This document shows, one piece after another, positions 1 to 7,977 of a DNA stretch of 64,000 bases. The notes beneath the pieces are model-generated. The model saw only the letters and a list, made by a program, of their open reading frames with translations. It did not search any database and had not been told where the DNA came from. Both the position numbers and the translations under genes were made by a program. The first letter of the stretch is position 1. The number at the start of each line of letters is the position of its first letter. Origin of the DNA: Pseudomonas solani. GTDB taxonomy: Bacteria; Pseudomonadota; Gammaproteobacteria; Pseudomonadales; Pseudomonadaceae. The stretch lies in NCBI RefSeq assembly GCF_026072635.1, contig NZ_AP023081.1:2750501-2814500 (forward strand), given 5' to 3'.

Positions 1-35
1 GAACGGCGGATCGGCTGCATTCCGACCTTGGGCAT
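1..35 (-). CDS. betI: BetI choline-responsive repressor, N-terminal fragment cut by window edge
   Basis: Only the first 11 codons are inside the window. They read MPKVGMQPIRR, which matches the well conserved start of BetI, the TetR-family repressor of choline oxidation genes (E. coli BetI begins MPKLGMQSIRR). A GGAG ribosome site lies 7 bases upstream of the ATG. In Pseudomonas, betI heads the betIBA operon for choline to glycine betaine, which would continue off the left edge. The identification rests on a short peptide, but it is supported by the BetI-like palindrome at 94-107 and by the choline gene context. Confidence 0.82.
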   Translation of the reverse strand, partial: MPKVGMQPIRR

Positions 36-93
36 CAGGCACTCCAGACGACGAATTCGGACGAAGGAAAGCGCGCAGTCTAGGGCGTATCAA

Positions 94-107
94 ATTGATC
101 GATCAAT
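94..107. promoter_or_regulatory. Candidate BetI operator upstream of betI
   Basis: This is a perfect 14-bp palindrome, ATTGATCGATCAAT, about 60 bp upstream of the betI start. BetI operators contain ATTGA/TCAAT inverted arms. A related sequence sharing AAATTGATCGA lies upstream of betT at 52215. Autoregulation of betIBA by BetI is the expected role, inferred from position and symmetry. Confidence 0.65.
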
Positions 108-184
108 CAAGAAGGTCGCTTCAAGGATGACCCGTCGGTCAAAGGCATGCGCCGTGAAGCGTTGGAAAAGGCGGGAGGCATAAC

Positions 185-221
185 GAAAAACGGCGATGCG
201 TACCGGGGGCACGCATCGCCG
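185..221 (-). terminator. Rho-independent terminator after the ABC transporter operon
   Basis: An 11-bp perfect stem (191-201 with 211-221, loop of 9) is followed on the minus strand by TTTTT. It sits 19 bp past the stop of the last binding-protein gene and should end the cbcVWX-type transcript before betI. Confidence 0.85.
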
Positions 222-239
222 TCGAGAGGTTGCCAGCGC

Positions 240-1094
240 TTACTTAAGCCATTCGGCCACGCGCTCGGGGTTCTTGGCGATCCAGGCCTTGGCGGCCTCT
301 TCGGGCTTGGCGCCCTCGCGGATGGCCAGCATCACGGCGCCCACTTCCTCGCCGTTCCAGGAGAATTTCTTGAGGAAAGCGGTGGCTTCCGGCGCCTTGG
401 CTTCCAGGCCCGGGTTGACCACGGTGTCGACGTGTTCGTCGTCGCCGAAGACCTTCTTCGGGTCTTCGAGGAAGCGCAGTTTCCACTTGGCGAACATCCA
501 GTGCGGAATCCAGCCGGTGACGACGATGGGCTTCTGCGCCTTCTCGGCGCGGGTCAGGGCGGTGGCCATGGCCGGGCCGGAGCTGGGCATCAGCTTGATG
601 TCGAGGTTGTACTGCTTGATGGCGTCTTCGGTGCGGCGCATCACGCCAGCGCCGGCGTCGATGCCGGTGATCTTGCCGTCGAAGTCCTTGCTGTATTTGT
701 TCAGGTCTTCGATGGATTTGGCTTGCACGTAGTCGGGCACGATCAGGCCGATCTTGGCGCCCTTGTAGTTGGAGCCGAGGACCACGACCTTGTCTTTCAG
801 CTTCTCGAAGTATTCGCCGTGGGTGGCGGGCAGCCAGGCGGAGAGGGTGCCATCCAGGTCGCCGCGGGCGATGCCCTGCCACATGATGGCGGGCTCCACC
901 GGCTTGAGCTCGACGCCGTAGCCGAGTTTCTCCTTGAGTATCTCGCCGGCGACGTGGGTGGCGGCGACGCTGTCGTCCCAGCCGTTGACGTAACCGATCT
1001 TCAGGGTGGGTTTGTCAGCGGCGTGGGCGCCGAGGCCAATGGCCAGGGCGGCGATGCCGATGGATTGCAGACACAGGGACTTCAGCTTTCGCAT
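240..1094 (-). CDS. Glycine-betaine-type ABC substrate-binding protein (BetX-like)
   Basis: Periplasmic OpuAC-family binding protein of 284 residues. A signal peptide ends near AHA-ADKP (residues 24-26). Conserved features seen are the GYVNGWDDS start of the mature fold, IMWQGIARGDLDG, SAWLPATHGEYFEKL and VTGWIPHWMF, whose tryptophans are the kind that form aromatic quaternary-ammonium cages. It is only distantly similar to the three other binding proteins in the window, which share FLGxW and GWxPHPMN motifs. It is the last gene of the operon with the ATPase and permease, 132 bp after the preceding binding-protein gene. In P. aeruginosa, BetX and CaiX are alternative binding proteins that share one CbcWV core, so a similar role for glycine betaine is inferred. 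Confidence 0.85.
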   Translation of the reverse strand: MRKLKSLCLQSIGIAALAIGLGAHAADKPTLKIGYVNGWDDSVAATHVAGEILKEKLGYGVELKPVEPAIMWQGIARGDLDGTLSAWLPATHGEYFEKLKDKVVVLGSNYKGAKIGLIVPDYVQAKSIEDLNKYSKDFDGKITGIDAGAGVMRRTEDAIKQYNLDIKLMPSSGPAMATALTRAEKAQKPIVVTGWIPHWMFAKWKLRFLEDPKKVFGDDEHVDTVVNPGLEAKAPEATAFLKKFSWNGEEVGAVMLAIREGAKPEEAAKAWIAKNPERVAEWLK

Positions 1095-1178
1095 ACGTAA
1101 TGCTCCATCAGGTGGGATTGGCAGCTAGCTACGTTGGATGCCACGGGCCCGTTCTCGGGCGGGCTGGGTGGCGCTGCA

Positions 1179-1204
1179 CGCCACGGCCCGGTGGGGCCGT
1201 GGCG
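1179..1204 (-). other. Intercistronic hairpin behind the cbcX-type gene
   Basis: An 11-bp perfect GC-rich inverted repeat (1179-1189 with 1194-1204, 4-base loop) lies between two binding-protein genes of one operon. There is no T tract, so it may protect the upstream binding-protein mRNA or attenuate transcription rather than fully terminate it. Confidence 0.6.
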
Positions 1205-1226
1205 GCAGGAGACGGGAAGCGGAAAA

Positions 1227-2171
1227 TCAGAGGCCGACGTGTTTCTTGACGGCGGCGGCGCCGTCCTGGCCATCGAGGGTGGTGACGCCGGCCAGCCACT
1301 TGTCGAGGATCGCCGGGTTGGCCTTGATCCAGTCCTTGGCGACCACGACCGGGTCTTCCTTCTTGAGGACGCGGTCCATCAGCTGGCTTTCGATCTCGAC
1401 GCTGAACTGCAGGTTGTTCAGCAGCTTGCCGACGTTGCCGCAGCGCGCCTCGTAATCCGGCGGTACCACGGTGTAGACCTTGGCGGCGCCGAAGTCCGGG
1501 CCGAACACGTCATCGCCACCGGCGAGGTAGGTGAGGTCGAACTGGGTGTTCATCGGGTGCGGGGCCCAGCCGAGGAAGACCACCGGCTCCTTCTTCTTCA
1601 CCGCGCGCTGCACCTGGACCAGCATGCCGGCCTCGCTGGACTCGACCATGCGGAAGCCGCCGAGACCGAACTGGTCGCCCTTGATCATCTTGTCGATCAG
1701 CAGGTTGCCGTCGTTGCCCGGCTCGATGCCGTAGATCTTGCCGCCCAGCTGGTCCTTGAACTTGGCGATGTCCTGGAAGCTCTTCAGGCCCGCTTCGGCG
1801 GCGTAGGTGGGCACGGCCAGGGTGTACTTGGCGCCTTCCAGGTTGGCGGTCGGCAGCACCTTCACGCCGTTGCCCTTGGTGAAGGGCTCGATCACGGCGT
1901 CCATGGAGGGCGCCCAGTAGCCGAGGAACACGTCGATCTGCTTGTTCTTCACGCCGGTGAAGGCGATCGGTACAGAGGCCATGATCTTGCGCGGGGTGTA
2001 GCCCAGGCCCTCGGTGAGGACCATCGCGACGCCGGTGGTGGCGGAGATGTCGGCCCAGCCGATCTCGGCGAAACGCACCTGTTTGCAGCTCTCCGGGTCC
2101 TGTGCCCACGCGCCTTGCACCAGCGCGCAGGCCAGCAAGCCGGCACCCGCGATCTTCTTCATGTTCATCAT
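1227..2171 (-). CDS. cbcX: Choline/quaternary amine ABC transporter substrate-binding protein CbcX
   Basis: Periplasmic binding protein of 314 residues that captures choline or related quaternary amines for the CbcW/CbcV transporter. A signal peptide (MMNMKKIAGAG to GAWA) precedes mature QDPESCKQVRF. Characteristic elements are GWADISATT, IDVFLGYWAPSMD, GIEPGNDGN and VFLGWAPHPMN, matching the ChoX/CbcX/CaiX group. I chose the ATG at 2171, 6 bases after GGAG; an in-frame TTG lies two codons earlier. It is the third gene of the operon, 52 bp after the permease. The symbol is by position with cbcW and cbcV; the paralogue at 4978 could equally be the P. aeruginosa CbcX orthologue. Confidence 0.82.
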   Translation of the reverse strand: MMNMKKIAGAGLLACALVQGAWAQDPESCKQVRFAEIGWADISATTGVAMVLTEGLGYTPRKIMASVPIAFTGVKNKQIDVFLGYWAPSMDAVIEPFTKGNGVKVLPTANLEGAKYTLAVPTYAAEAGLKSFQDIAKFKDQLGGKIYGIEPGNDGNLLIDKMIKGDQFGLGGFRMVESSEAGMLVQVQRAVKKKEPVVFLGWAPHPMNTQFDLTYLAGGDDVFGPDFGAAKVYTVVPPDYEARCGNVGKLLNNLQFSVEIESQLMDRVLKKEDPVVVAKDWIKANPAILDKWLAGVTTLDGQDGAAAVKKHVGL

Positions 2172-2222
2172 CTGCAACTCCCTGCTACTGGAAAGTGATG
2201 GCTTCTGTTTTCTAGGTATACG

Positions 2223-3113
2223 TTATTGCCGTTGCAGCTTGGCCCGCGCGCTCAGCCAGCCGAACAGACGGCCGCGGGAAGCGGTTTGCGGGGTGCCGAA
2301 GCTTTCGGTGATGCGGTCGAGGATGATCGCCAGCAGCACCACGGCCATGCCGCTTTCGAAGCCCAGGCCGATGTCCAGGCGCTGGATACTGGCGAGCACG
2401 TCGTTGCCCAGGCCGCCGGCGCCGACCATCGAGGCGATGATCACCATCGACAGCGCCATCATGATGGTCTGGTTGACCCCGGCCATGATCGACGGCATCG
2501 CGTTCGGCAGCTGCACCTTGTATAGCAGCTGCCAGCTGGTGCAGCCGAAGGATTGCCCGGCCTCGACGATTTCCTTGTTCACCTGGCGGATACCGAGGCT
2601 GGTGAGGCGCACCGCCGGCGGCATGGCGAAGATCACCGTGGCGATGATCCCGGGCACGCGGCCGAGGCCGAAGAGCATGGCGGCGGGGATCAGGTAGACG
2701 AACGCCGGCATGGTCTGCATGAAGTCGAGGATGGGACGGATGATGTAGGCGACCCGTTCGCTCTTCGCCGCCCAGATGCCCAGGGGCACGCCCAGCAACA
2801 GGCTGATCAGGGTGGAGGAGAAGGTCAGCCCGAGGGTGACCACCGTCTGTTCCCAGAAGCCGGTGAGCACGATGAGCACGAAGGCGGCGGCGGTGAACAG
2901 GGCGAACTTGACGCCGATGCGCCACAGCCCGAGGCCGACGAAGACGGCGATCACCAGCCAGGCCGGCGGCCACATGAGGAAGCGTTCGATCAGCTCGGAG
3001 AAGCCGCTGACCACCGCGCCGATGTTCTCGAAGGCACCGCTGTAGTTATCCAGCAGGTGCTGGACGACGTCGTTGACCCAGCTGCCCAGATCCAGTTTCT
3101 CGCTCATGGTCAT
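2223..3113 (-). CDS. cbcW: Choline/betaine/carnitine ABC transporter permease CbcW
   Basis: Inner-membrane permease of 296 residues of the ProW/OpuAB type. Several hydrophobic segments are visible from about residue 50 (WPPAWLVIAVFVGLGLWRIG) to 270, with a binding-protein-dependent transport domain containing the EAA-type loop around EAGQSFGCTSWQLLYKVQLP, where the ATPase docks. Its ATG overlaps the stop of the ATPase gene in an ATGA junction, with a GGGAGA ribosome site, so the two genes are translationally coupled. It is the only permease in the window for four substrate-binding proteins. Confidence 0.93.
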   Translation of the reverse strand: MTMSEKLDLGSWVNDVVQHLLDNYSGAFENIGAVVSGFSELIERFLMWPPAWLVIAVFVGLGLWRIGVKFALFTAAAFVLIVLTGFWEQTVVTLGLTFSSTLISLLLGVPLGIWAAKSERVAYIIRPILDFMQTMPAFVYLIPAAMLFGLGRVPGIIATVIFAMPPAVRLTSLGIRQVNKEIVEAGQSFGCTSWQLLYKVQLPNAMPSIMAGVNQTIMMALSMVIIASMVGAGGLGNDVLASIQRLDIGLGFESGMAVVLLAIILDRITESFGTPQTASRGRLFGWLSARAKLQRQ

Positions 3114-4306
3114 TCTCCCTGCAGACGGCTAAGCAGGCGGCCCTTGCTGATGGCGCCGCAGTAATGGCCGTCCTGGTCGACGACAGGGATGGGGCCTTCG
3201 TTGTCCACCAGGCGTTCGATCACCTGTTCCAGCGGAAGGTCCTCGGGTACCGGCACGATGTGCTTGAGCAGTTCAGGCTCCAGGCACTTGTTCTGGCCTT
3301 CTTCCACCAGCAGGGCGATCTTCTCCAGGCTGATGGAGCCACGGAACTTGTTGTCCTCGTCGACGATGAAGGCGTAGTGCTTGTCCAGTGCCTGCAGCTC
3401 CTGGCACACCTGCTGGGCGTTGGGCGCCTTGCCGTTATGCACGTAGAGCGGGACGCTATCGGACTTGAGCTGGCCAGCGGTGAGGTAGCGGCTGGTGTCG
3501 ACGGTGTCGAAGAAGTTGCGCACGTAGTCGTTGGCGGGCTTCTCGATCAGTTCCTGCGGGGTGCCGACCTGGACCAGCTTGCCGCCTTCCATGATGCCGA
3601 TGCGGGTGCCGATGCGCATGGCCTCCTCGATATCGTGGGAGACGAAGATGATGGTGCGACGGTGAGTCTTCTGCAGCGCCAGGAGGACGTCCTGCATCTC
3701 GCGGCGCTTGAGCGGGTCGAGGGCCGAGAAGGCCTCGTCCATGATGATCATCGAGGGGTCGACCGCCAGGGCGCGGGCCAGGCCGACGCGCTGCTGCATG
3801 CCGCCGGACAGCTCGTGGGGGTACTTCTGCGCGAAGGGTGCCAGGCCCACCTGCTCCAGCACTTCCATGGCGCGCTGCTCGCGTTCCTTCTTGCCCTTGC
3901 CGGCCACTTCGAGACCGAAGGCGGCGTTGTCCAGCACGGTGCGCGAAGGCATCAGGGCGAAGGACTGGAAGACCATGCTCATGTCGCGGCGACGCAGGTC
4001 GATCAGTTGCGCCTTGGGCAGCTTGGCGACGTTCTGGCCGTCGATGAACACGTCACCGGCGGTGGGCTCGATCAGCCGGTTGATCAGGCGGATGAGCGTG
4101 GACTTGCCCGAACCGGAGAGGCCCATGAGCACGAATATCTCGCCTTCCTCGACGCTGAACGACACGTCGCTGACGCCGATCACCGCGCCACGTTCGGCGA
4201 GGATCCTTTCCTTGCTCCAGCCTTGCTTGAGCAAGTCGATGGCTTCTTGTGGCTGTTGGCCGAAAACCTTGTAGAGGTTCTGGACAACGATTTTTCCAGA
4301 CTGCAT
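3110..4306 (-). CDS. cbcV: Choline/betaine/carnitine ABC transporter ATP-binding protein CbcV
   Basis: Cytoplasmic ATPase of 398 residues that powers quaternary amine import. The Walker A motif is GLSGSGKST (62-70), the ABC signature LSGGMQQ is near residue 167, and Walker B MIIMDEAFSALD is near 187. A C-terminal CBS-type region from about residue 280 resembles the ionic-strength sensing tail of ProV/OpuAA. It is the first gene of the minus-strand operon (cbcV, cbcW, cbcX, second binding protein) and follows a 671-bp leader region. P. aeruginosa cbc genes are activated by GbdR, so the same is expected here, but I did not identify a GbdR site. Confidence 0.93.
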   Translation of the reverse strand: MQSGKIVVQNLYKVFGQQPQEAIDLLKQGWSKERILAERGAVIGVSDVSFSVEEGEIFVLMGLSGSGKSTLIRLINRLIEPTAGDVFIDGQNVAKLPKAQLIDLRRRDMSMVFQSFALMPSRTVLDNAAFGLEVAGKGKKEREQRAMEVLEQVGLAPFAQKYPHELSGGMQQRVGLARALAVDPSMIIMDEAFSALDPLKRREMQDVLLALQKTHRRTIIFVSHDIEEAMRIGTRIGIMEGGKLVQVGTPQELIEKPANDYVRNFFDTVDTSRYLTAGQLKSDSVPLYVHNGKAPNAQQVCQELQALDKHYAFIVDEDNKFRGSISLEKIALLVEEGQNKCLEPELLKHIVPVPEDLPLEQVIERLVDNEGPIPVVDQDGHYCGAISKGRLLSRLQGE

Positions 4307-4977
4307 GGGATGGTTCCCCTTCAGTAGACATCCAGATCAGCTACACGGGACCGGACGGGCGCCACGGGGACGCGCCGACAGGCGATGCCGACTGTTATTG
4401 CCTGTGTGGGTTTACTGGTTCCAGGGCTTGGCAGGAGAATCGCGCAACCGGCGGAGCGGGCTAGGCACTGCACGGATTCGAGGATTCGCCATGACACCTG
4501 GGGTGTATGGACGAGCGTTCGATTCCTTGAGTTCCTAACCATCATTCCGCTGTTTTGCAAACCGCTTTCCAAACCCTCTGGCAGTGCTACGAAACCCTGT
4601 CCTTGGGTCGATCAACACCTCGTCCTGAGGTGTGCGTACATCCGAAATTTCTTGTAGGGCGGGCGCCTTAGACATTGGCTCCGCCGTTTTCTGTTCTTCG
4701 GTCCAGGGCTGAGGGCCCAGGTCTGTCAGTTCAGGCTTGAAAGGACAGCGACGAAATCGGCTGAGTCAACGATATAGCCTCGGTAGCCGGGCAATTGTCG
4801 GTTTACGACCCTGACGTGTTGGGCGACGACACAAGGCCGGTTGCCGAAAAAAACCATAACAGAAATTTTTCACCTGTTGGGGATGCTGAAACCCGCGCAG
4901 GGCGCGGGTTTCAGGGGTTGACACGGCCTCAGGCAAGAGCTGCCGGGGGCTACAGCGGATTCGAGAAAAAGCGAAAT
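4307..4977. promoter_or_regulatory. Long upstream region of the cbcVWX operon
   Basis: This 671-bp interval between the cbcV start and the stop of the next binding-protein gene has no convincing ORF. It should contain the GbdR-controlled promoter of the transporter operon. The only clear structure is the hairpin at 4886-4914. Confidence 0.55.
4886..4914. terminator. Strong hairpin, probable transcription end of the gene at 4978-5919
   Basis: A 13-bp perfect stem (4886-4898 with 4902-4914) has a 3-base loop. It lies 63 bp beyond the stop of the minus-strand binding-protein gene. There is no T run on either side, so intrinsic termination is uncertain. Confidence 0.5.
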
Positions 4978-5919
4978 TCATGGCGCTACGGCAAGCCCGA
5001 GGGCGGCATTCGCCATTTTCCCGTCGCGGGTGGTGACGCCCACCAGCCACTTCTCCAATTGCTCCGGATGCGCCTTCAGCCAGGCCTTGGCTTCGCGCCG
5101 GCGGTTGGTGCTCTGGTTGAGGATGGCCCCCATCAGGTGGTTCTCCATATCCAGGCTGAACTCCAGGTTGCCCAGCAGGCGCCCGAGGTTGGGGCATTCC
5201 TTGGCCAGACCGGCGCGGGTGTTGGTGTAGACAGTGGCGCCGCCGAAGTCGGGGCCGAAGTAATCGTCGCCGCCAGCCAGGTAATGCATCTGGAACTGGT
5301 TGTTCATCGGGTGCGGCTCCCAGCCGAGGAACACCACCCATTGCTTGAGGTGTTCGGCGCGCTTCACCTGGGCCAGCATGCCACTCTCGCTGGACTCCAC
5401 CAGCTTGAAGTCGGCGAGGCCGAACGCCTTGTCGTCGATCATCTTCTGGATCAACTTGTTCCCATCGTTGCCAGGCTCGATGCCGTAGAGCTTGCCGCCC
5501 AGTTCCTTCTTGAACTTTGCCAGGTCGGCGAAGCTTTTCAGGCCGCCGTCATAGGCGGCCTGGTTGACCGCCAGGGTGTACTTGGCGCCCTTGAGGTTGG
5601 CACCGAGGGTGTCCACGCTGCCGTTCTCGCGGTAGGGCGCGATGTCGTTTTCCATGCTCGGCATCCAGTTGCCGAGGAACACGTCGATCTTCTTTTCCGA
5701 CAGCGCCTTGTAGGTGTCGGGCACCGAGAGCCGCTTGACCTGGGTGCTGTAGCCGAGCTCGGCGAGCACGTAGCGGGTGACGGCGGTGGTGACGGTGATA
5801 TCGGTCCAGCCGACATCGGCGAAACGGACGGTCTTGCAGGATTCCGGTTCAACGGCGGCCTGTGCCAGCAGCGGGGTGCAGAGCGCTACGGCCAGGAACC
5901 GGGGGATCAATGGGTTCAT
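4978..5919 (-). CDS. CbcX/CaiX-type quaternary amine substrate-binding protein, monocistronic
   Basis: Periplasmic binding protein of 313 residues. Its signal peptide ends at LAQA-AVEPESC. It shares with CbcX and CaiX the blocks GWTDITVTTAV, KKIDVFLGNWMPSMEN, GIEPGNDGN, KLVESSESGML and VFLGWEPHPMN. The ATG at 5919 has GGAAG 10 bases upstream and is preferred over a GTG four codons earlier. It is divergent from sdaB and separate from the permease operon, so it probably supplies an extra ligand specificity to CbcWV. Whether the ligand is choline, carnitine or another betaine cannot be read from the sequence. Confidence 0.85.
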   Translation of the reverse strand: MNPLIPRFLAVALCTPLLAQAAVEPESCKTVRFADVGWTDITVTTAVTRYVLAELGYSTQVKRLSVPDTYKALSEKKIDVFLGNWMPSMENDIAPYRENGSVDTLGANLKGAKYTLAVNQAAYDGGLKSFADLAKFKKELGGKLYGIEPGNDGNKLIQKMIDDKAFGLADFKLVESSESGMLAQVKRAEHLKQWVVFLGWEPHPMNNQFQMHYLAGGDDYFGPDFGGATVYTNTRAGLAKECPNLGRLLGNLEFSLDMENHLMGAILNQSTNRRREAKAWLKAHPEQLEKWLVGVTTRDGKMANAALGLAVAP

Positions 5920-6186
5920 GGGGACTTCCACAGCAGAGTCGAGGGGATGGCGATCGCCTGTCCGCGCGGCGAACGGACTGCTGCTGGCCGGTGCGGGTGC
6001 GCCCGGATCATGTGACGAAGTCGGGCGGGCTTCTACGAAGCAGGTCGCAAGCAGGAAGGTGCTGTCGCTTTTTCATCCATGACGCCGCGGCGTATTTGGA
6101 CACGAGCGGGTCGGTGTGGGACGCCGGCTCGCGGTGGAAATGCAGATGATGTCGGCCACGCCCCATCACCCGTCGCGGAGACCATC

Positions 6187-7563
6187 GTGGCTATCAGCGT
6201 GTTCGACCTGTTCAAGATCGGTATCGGTCCCTCCAGTTCCCATACCGTCGGCCCCATGCGCGCTGCGGTGCTCTTCGTCGGCGCTCTGCGTGAGCGCCAG
6301 CTGCTGGAGCGGGTGACGCGCCTGGAGGTGAACCTCTACGGCTCGCTTTCCGCTACCGGCATCGGCCATGGCACCGACCGTGCCGTGATCATGGGCCTGA
6401 TGGGCGAGTGGCCGGACCGCATCGACCCCAAGCAGATTGCCCCGCGTATCGCCGAGCTGCTCGCCAGCGGCACCTTGCCGCTGGATGGTCGCCTGCCGGT
6501 GCCCTTCGACTGGCAGCGTGACATGCGCCTGCTCGACGAGAACCTGCCCTACCACCCCAACGCCATGACCCTGGTGGCCTTCGGTGAGAGCGGCGAGCTG
6601 CACCGCGACACCTACTATTCCGTCGGCGGCGGTTTCGTCGTCGACGCCGAGCAGGCCGCCGCCGGCCAGCTCGACCAGGATCACACCCGGCTGCCCTACG
6701 ACTTCTCCAGCGCCGAGGAGCTGTTGCAGCTGTGCAAGCGCCATGGCTTGCGGGTTTCCGAACTGATGCTGGCCAACGAGAAGGCCTGGCGCAGCGAGGC
6801 GGATATCCGCGCCGGGCTGCTGCGCCTGTGGGACGCCATGCGCGAATGCGTGGACAACGGCCTGAGCCAGGAAGGCATCCTGCCCGGCGGCCTCAACGTG
6901 CGTCGCCGCGCCGCCAGGCTGCACCGCAGCCTGCAGGAGCTGGGCAAACCCAATGTCATCGGCTCGACCATGAGCGCCATGGAGTGGGTCAACCTCTTCG
7001 CCCTGGCGGTGAACGAGGAGAACGCCGCCGGCGGGCGCATGGTCACCGCGCCCACCAATGGCGCGGCGGGCATCATCCCGGCGGTGCTGCACTACTACAT
7101 GAAGTTCAACCCCGAGGCCTCCGACGGCGACGTGGTGGACTACCTGCTGGGCGCCGCCGCCGTGGGCATCCTGTGCAAGAAGAACGCGTCCATCTCCGGC
7201 GCCGAGGTGGGCTGCCAGGGCGAGGTCGGCTCGGCCTGCGCCATGGCCGCCGCCGGCCTGGCCGAAGTGCTCGGTGCTACCCCGGAACAGCTGGAGAACG
7301 CCGCCGAGATCGGCCTGGAGCACAACCTCGGGCTCACCTGCGACCCGGTGGGCGGGCTGGTGCAGGTGCCCTGCATCGAGCGCAATGCCATCGCGGCGGT
7401 GAAGGCCATCAACGCGGCACAGATGGCCTTGCGCGGCGACGGCGAGCACTTCATCTCCCTCGACCAGGTGATCCGCACCATGCGCGATACCGGCGCGGAC
7501 ATGCACGACAAGTACAAGGAAACCTCGCGCGGCGGCCTGGCCGTCAGCGCCATCGAATGCTGA
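6187..7563 (+). CDS. sdaB: L-serine dehydratase, iron-sulfur type
   Basis: Converts L-serine to pyruvate and ammonia, the exit step of choline/betaine carbon after glycine is made into serine. The 458-residue length and the start AISVFDLFKIGIGPSSSHTVGPM are typical of single-chain [4Fe-4S] serine dehydratases. The C-terminal catalytic half has SGAEVGCQGEVGSACAMAA and GLTCDPVGGLVQVPC, which carry the cluster cysteines. The start is GTG at 6187, 7 bases after GGAG; upstream in-frame ATG codons would add residues with no family similarity. It lies 414 bp before gbdR in the same direction. In Pseudomonas this gene belongs to the GbdR regulon. Confidence 0.95.
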   Translation: MAISVFDLFKIGIGPSSSHTVGPMRAAVLFVGALRERQLLERVTRLEVNLYGSLSATGIGHGTDRAVIMGLMGEWPDRIDPKQIAPRIAELLASGTLPLDGRLPVPFDWQRDMRLLDENLPYHPNAMTLVAFGESGELHRDTYYSVGGGFVVDAEQAAAGQLDQDHTRLPYDFSSAEELLQLCKRHGLRVSELMLANEKAWRSEADIRAGLLRLWDAMRECVDNGLSQEGILPGGLNVRRRAARLHRSLQELGKPNVIGSTMSAMEWVNLFALAVNEENAAGGRMVTAPTNGAAGIIPAVLHYYMKFNPEASDGDVVDYLLGAAAVGILCKKNASISGAEVGCQGEVGSACAMAAAGLAEVLGATPEQLENAAEIGLEHNLGLTCDPVGGLVQVPCIERNAIAAVKAINAAQMALRGDGEHFISLDQVIRTMRDTGADMHDKYKETSRGGLAVSAIEC

Positions 7564-7977
7564 CCCGCTTTCGCTCCCCGGCGCGTCGCCTTGCCAGCTT
7601 TTGGTGCGACGCTCCGGGGCGCTGCCAGCGCCCCGCGTGACCATTCGGTCACCTGCGCTGCCGTCCGTCTGTTACGCCCGGTATTCCTGGATGTAGCGGG
7701 GTGACAACGGCACCACCAGCGGGTGCTACCTAATGCCCCAGACCCCAGGAGTCACGCGGCCTGGCGGTCGTTAACAGAATATTTCTGTCGCTCTCGCCTA
7801 GCCCCGCTGGCATGGGGTTTGGATGCGCTTATGCATTTTTATTGAACGGCTGAACAATTTAGGCATGACCTTTGCCTCGTATCAGGGGCAACCGTCTGGG
7901 TCAGTCGCCGTACCAGAACCATAAGAAGAGAACCTCGCAACGAAGGTTCACAGCGTGTTTAGCGTGAGGGTTTTCAG
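7564..7977 (+). promoter_or_regulatory. sdaB-gbdR intergenic region and gbdR promoter
   Basis: There is no ORF in these 414 bp. A GC-rich hairpin (7616-7634) without a T run follows sdaB. At 7808-7823, TGGCATGGGGTTTGGA matches the sigma-54 core (TGGCAYG, 4 bases, TTGC) except that the -12 element is GG instead of GC. P. aeruginosa gbdR is, as I recall, dependent on NtrC/CbrB, which would fit; the call is tentative. Confidence 0.4.

Noticed and set aside
1134..2198. 354-codon plus-strand frame over cbcX
   Set aside because: Overlaps a confident binding-protein gene on the other strand; no similarity.
4795..6015. 406-codon plus-strand frame over the monocistronic binding protein
   Set aside because: Shadow of the minus-strand gene, which has signal peptide and family motifs.
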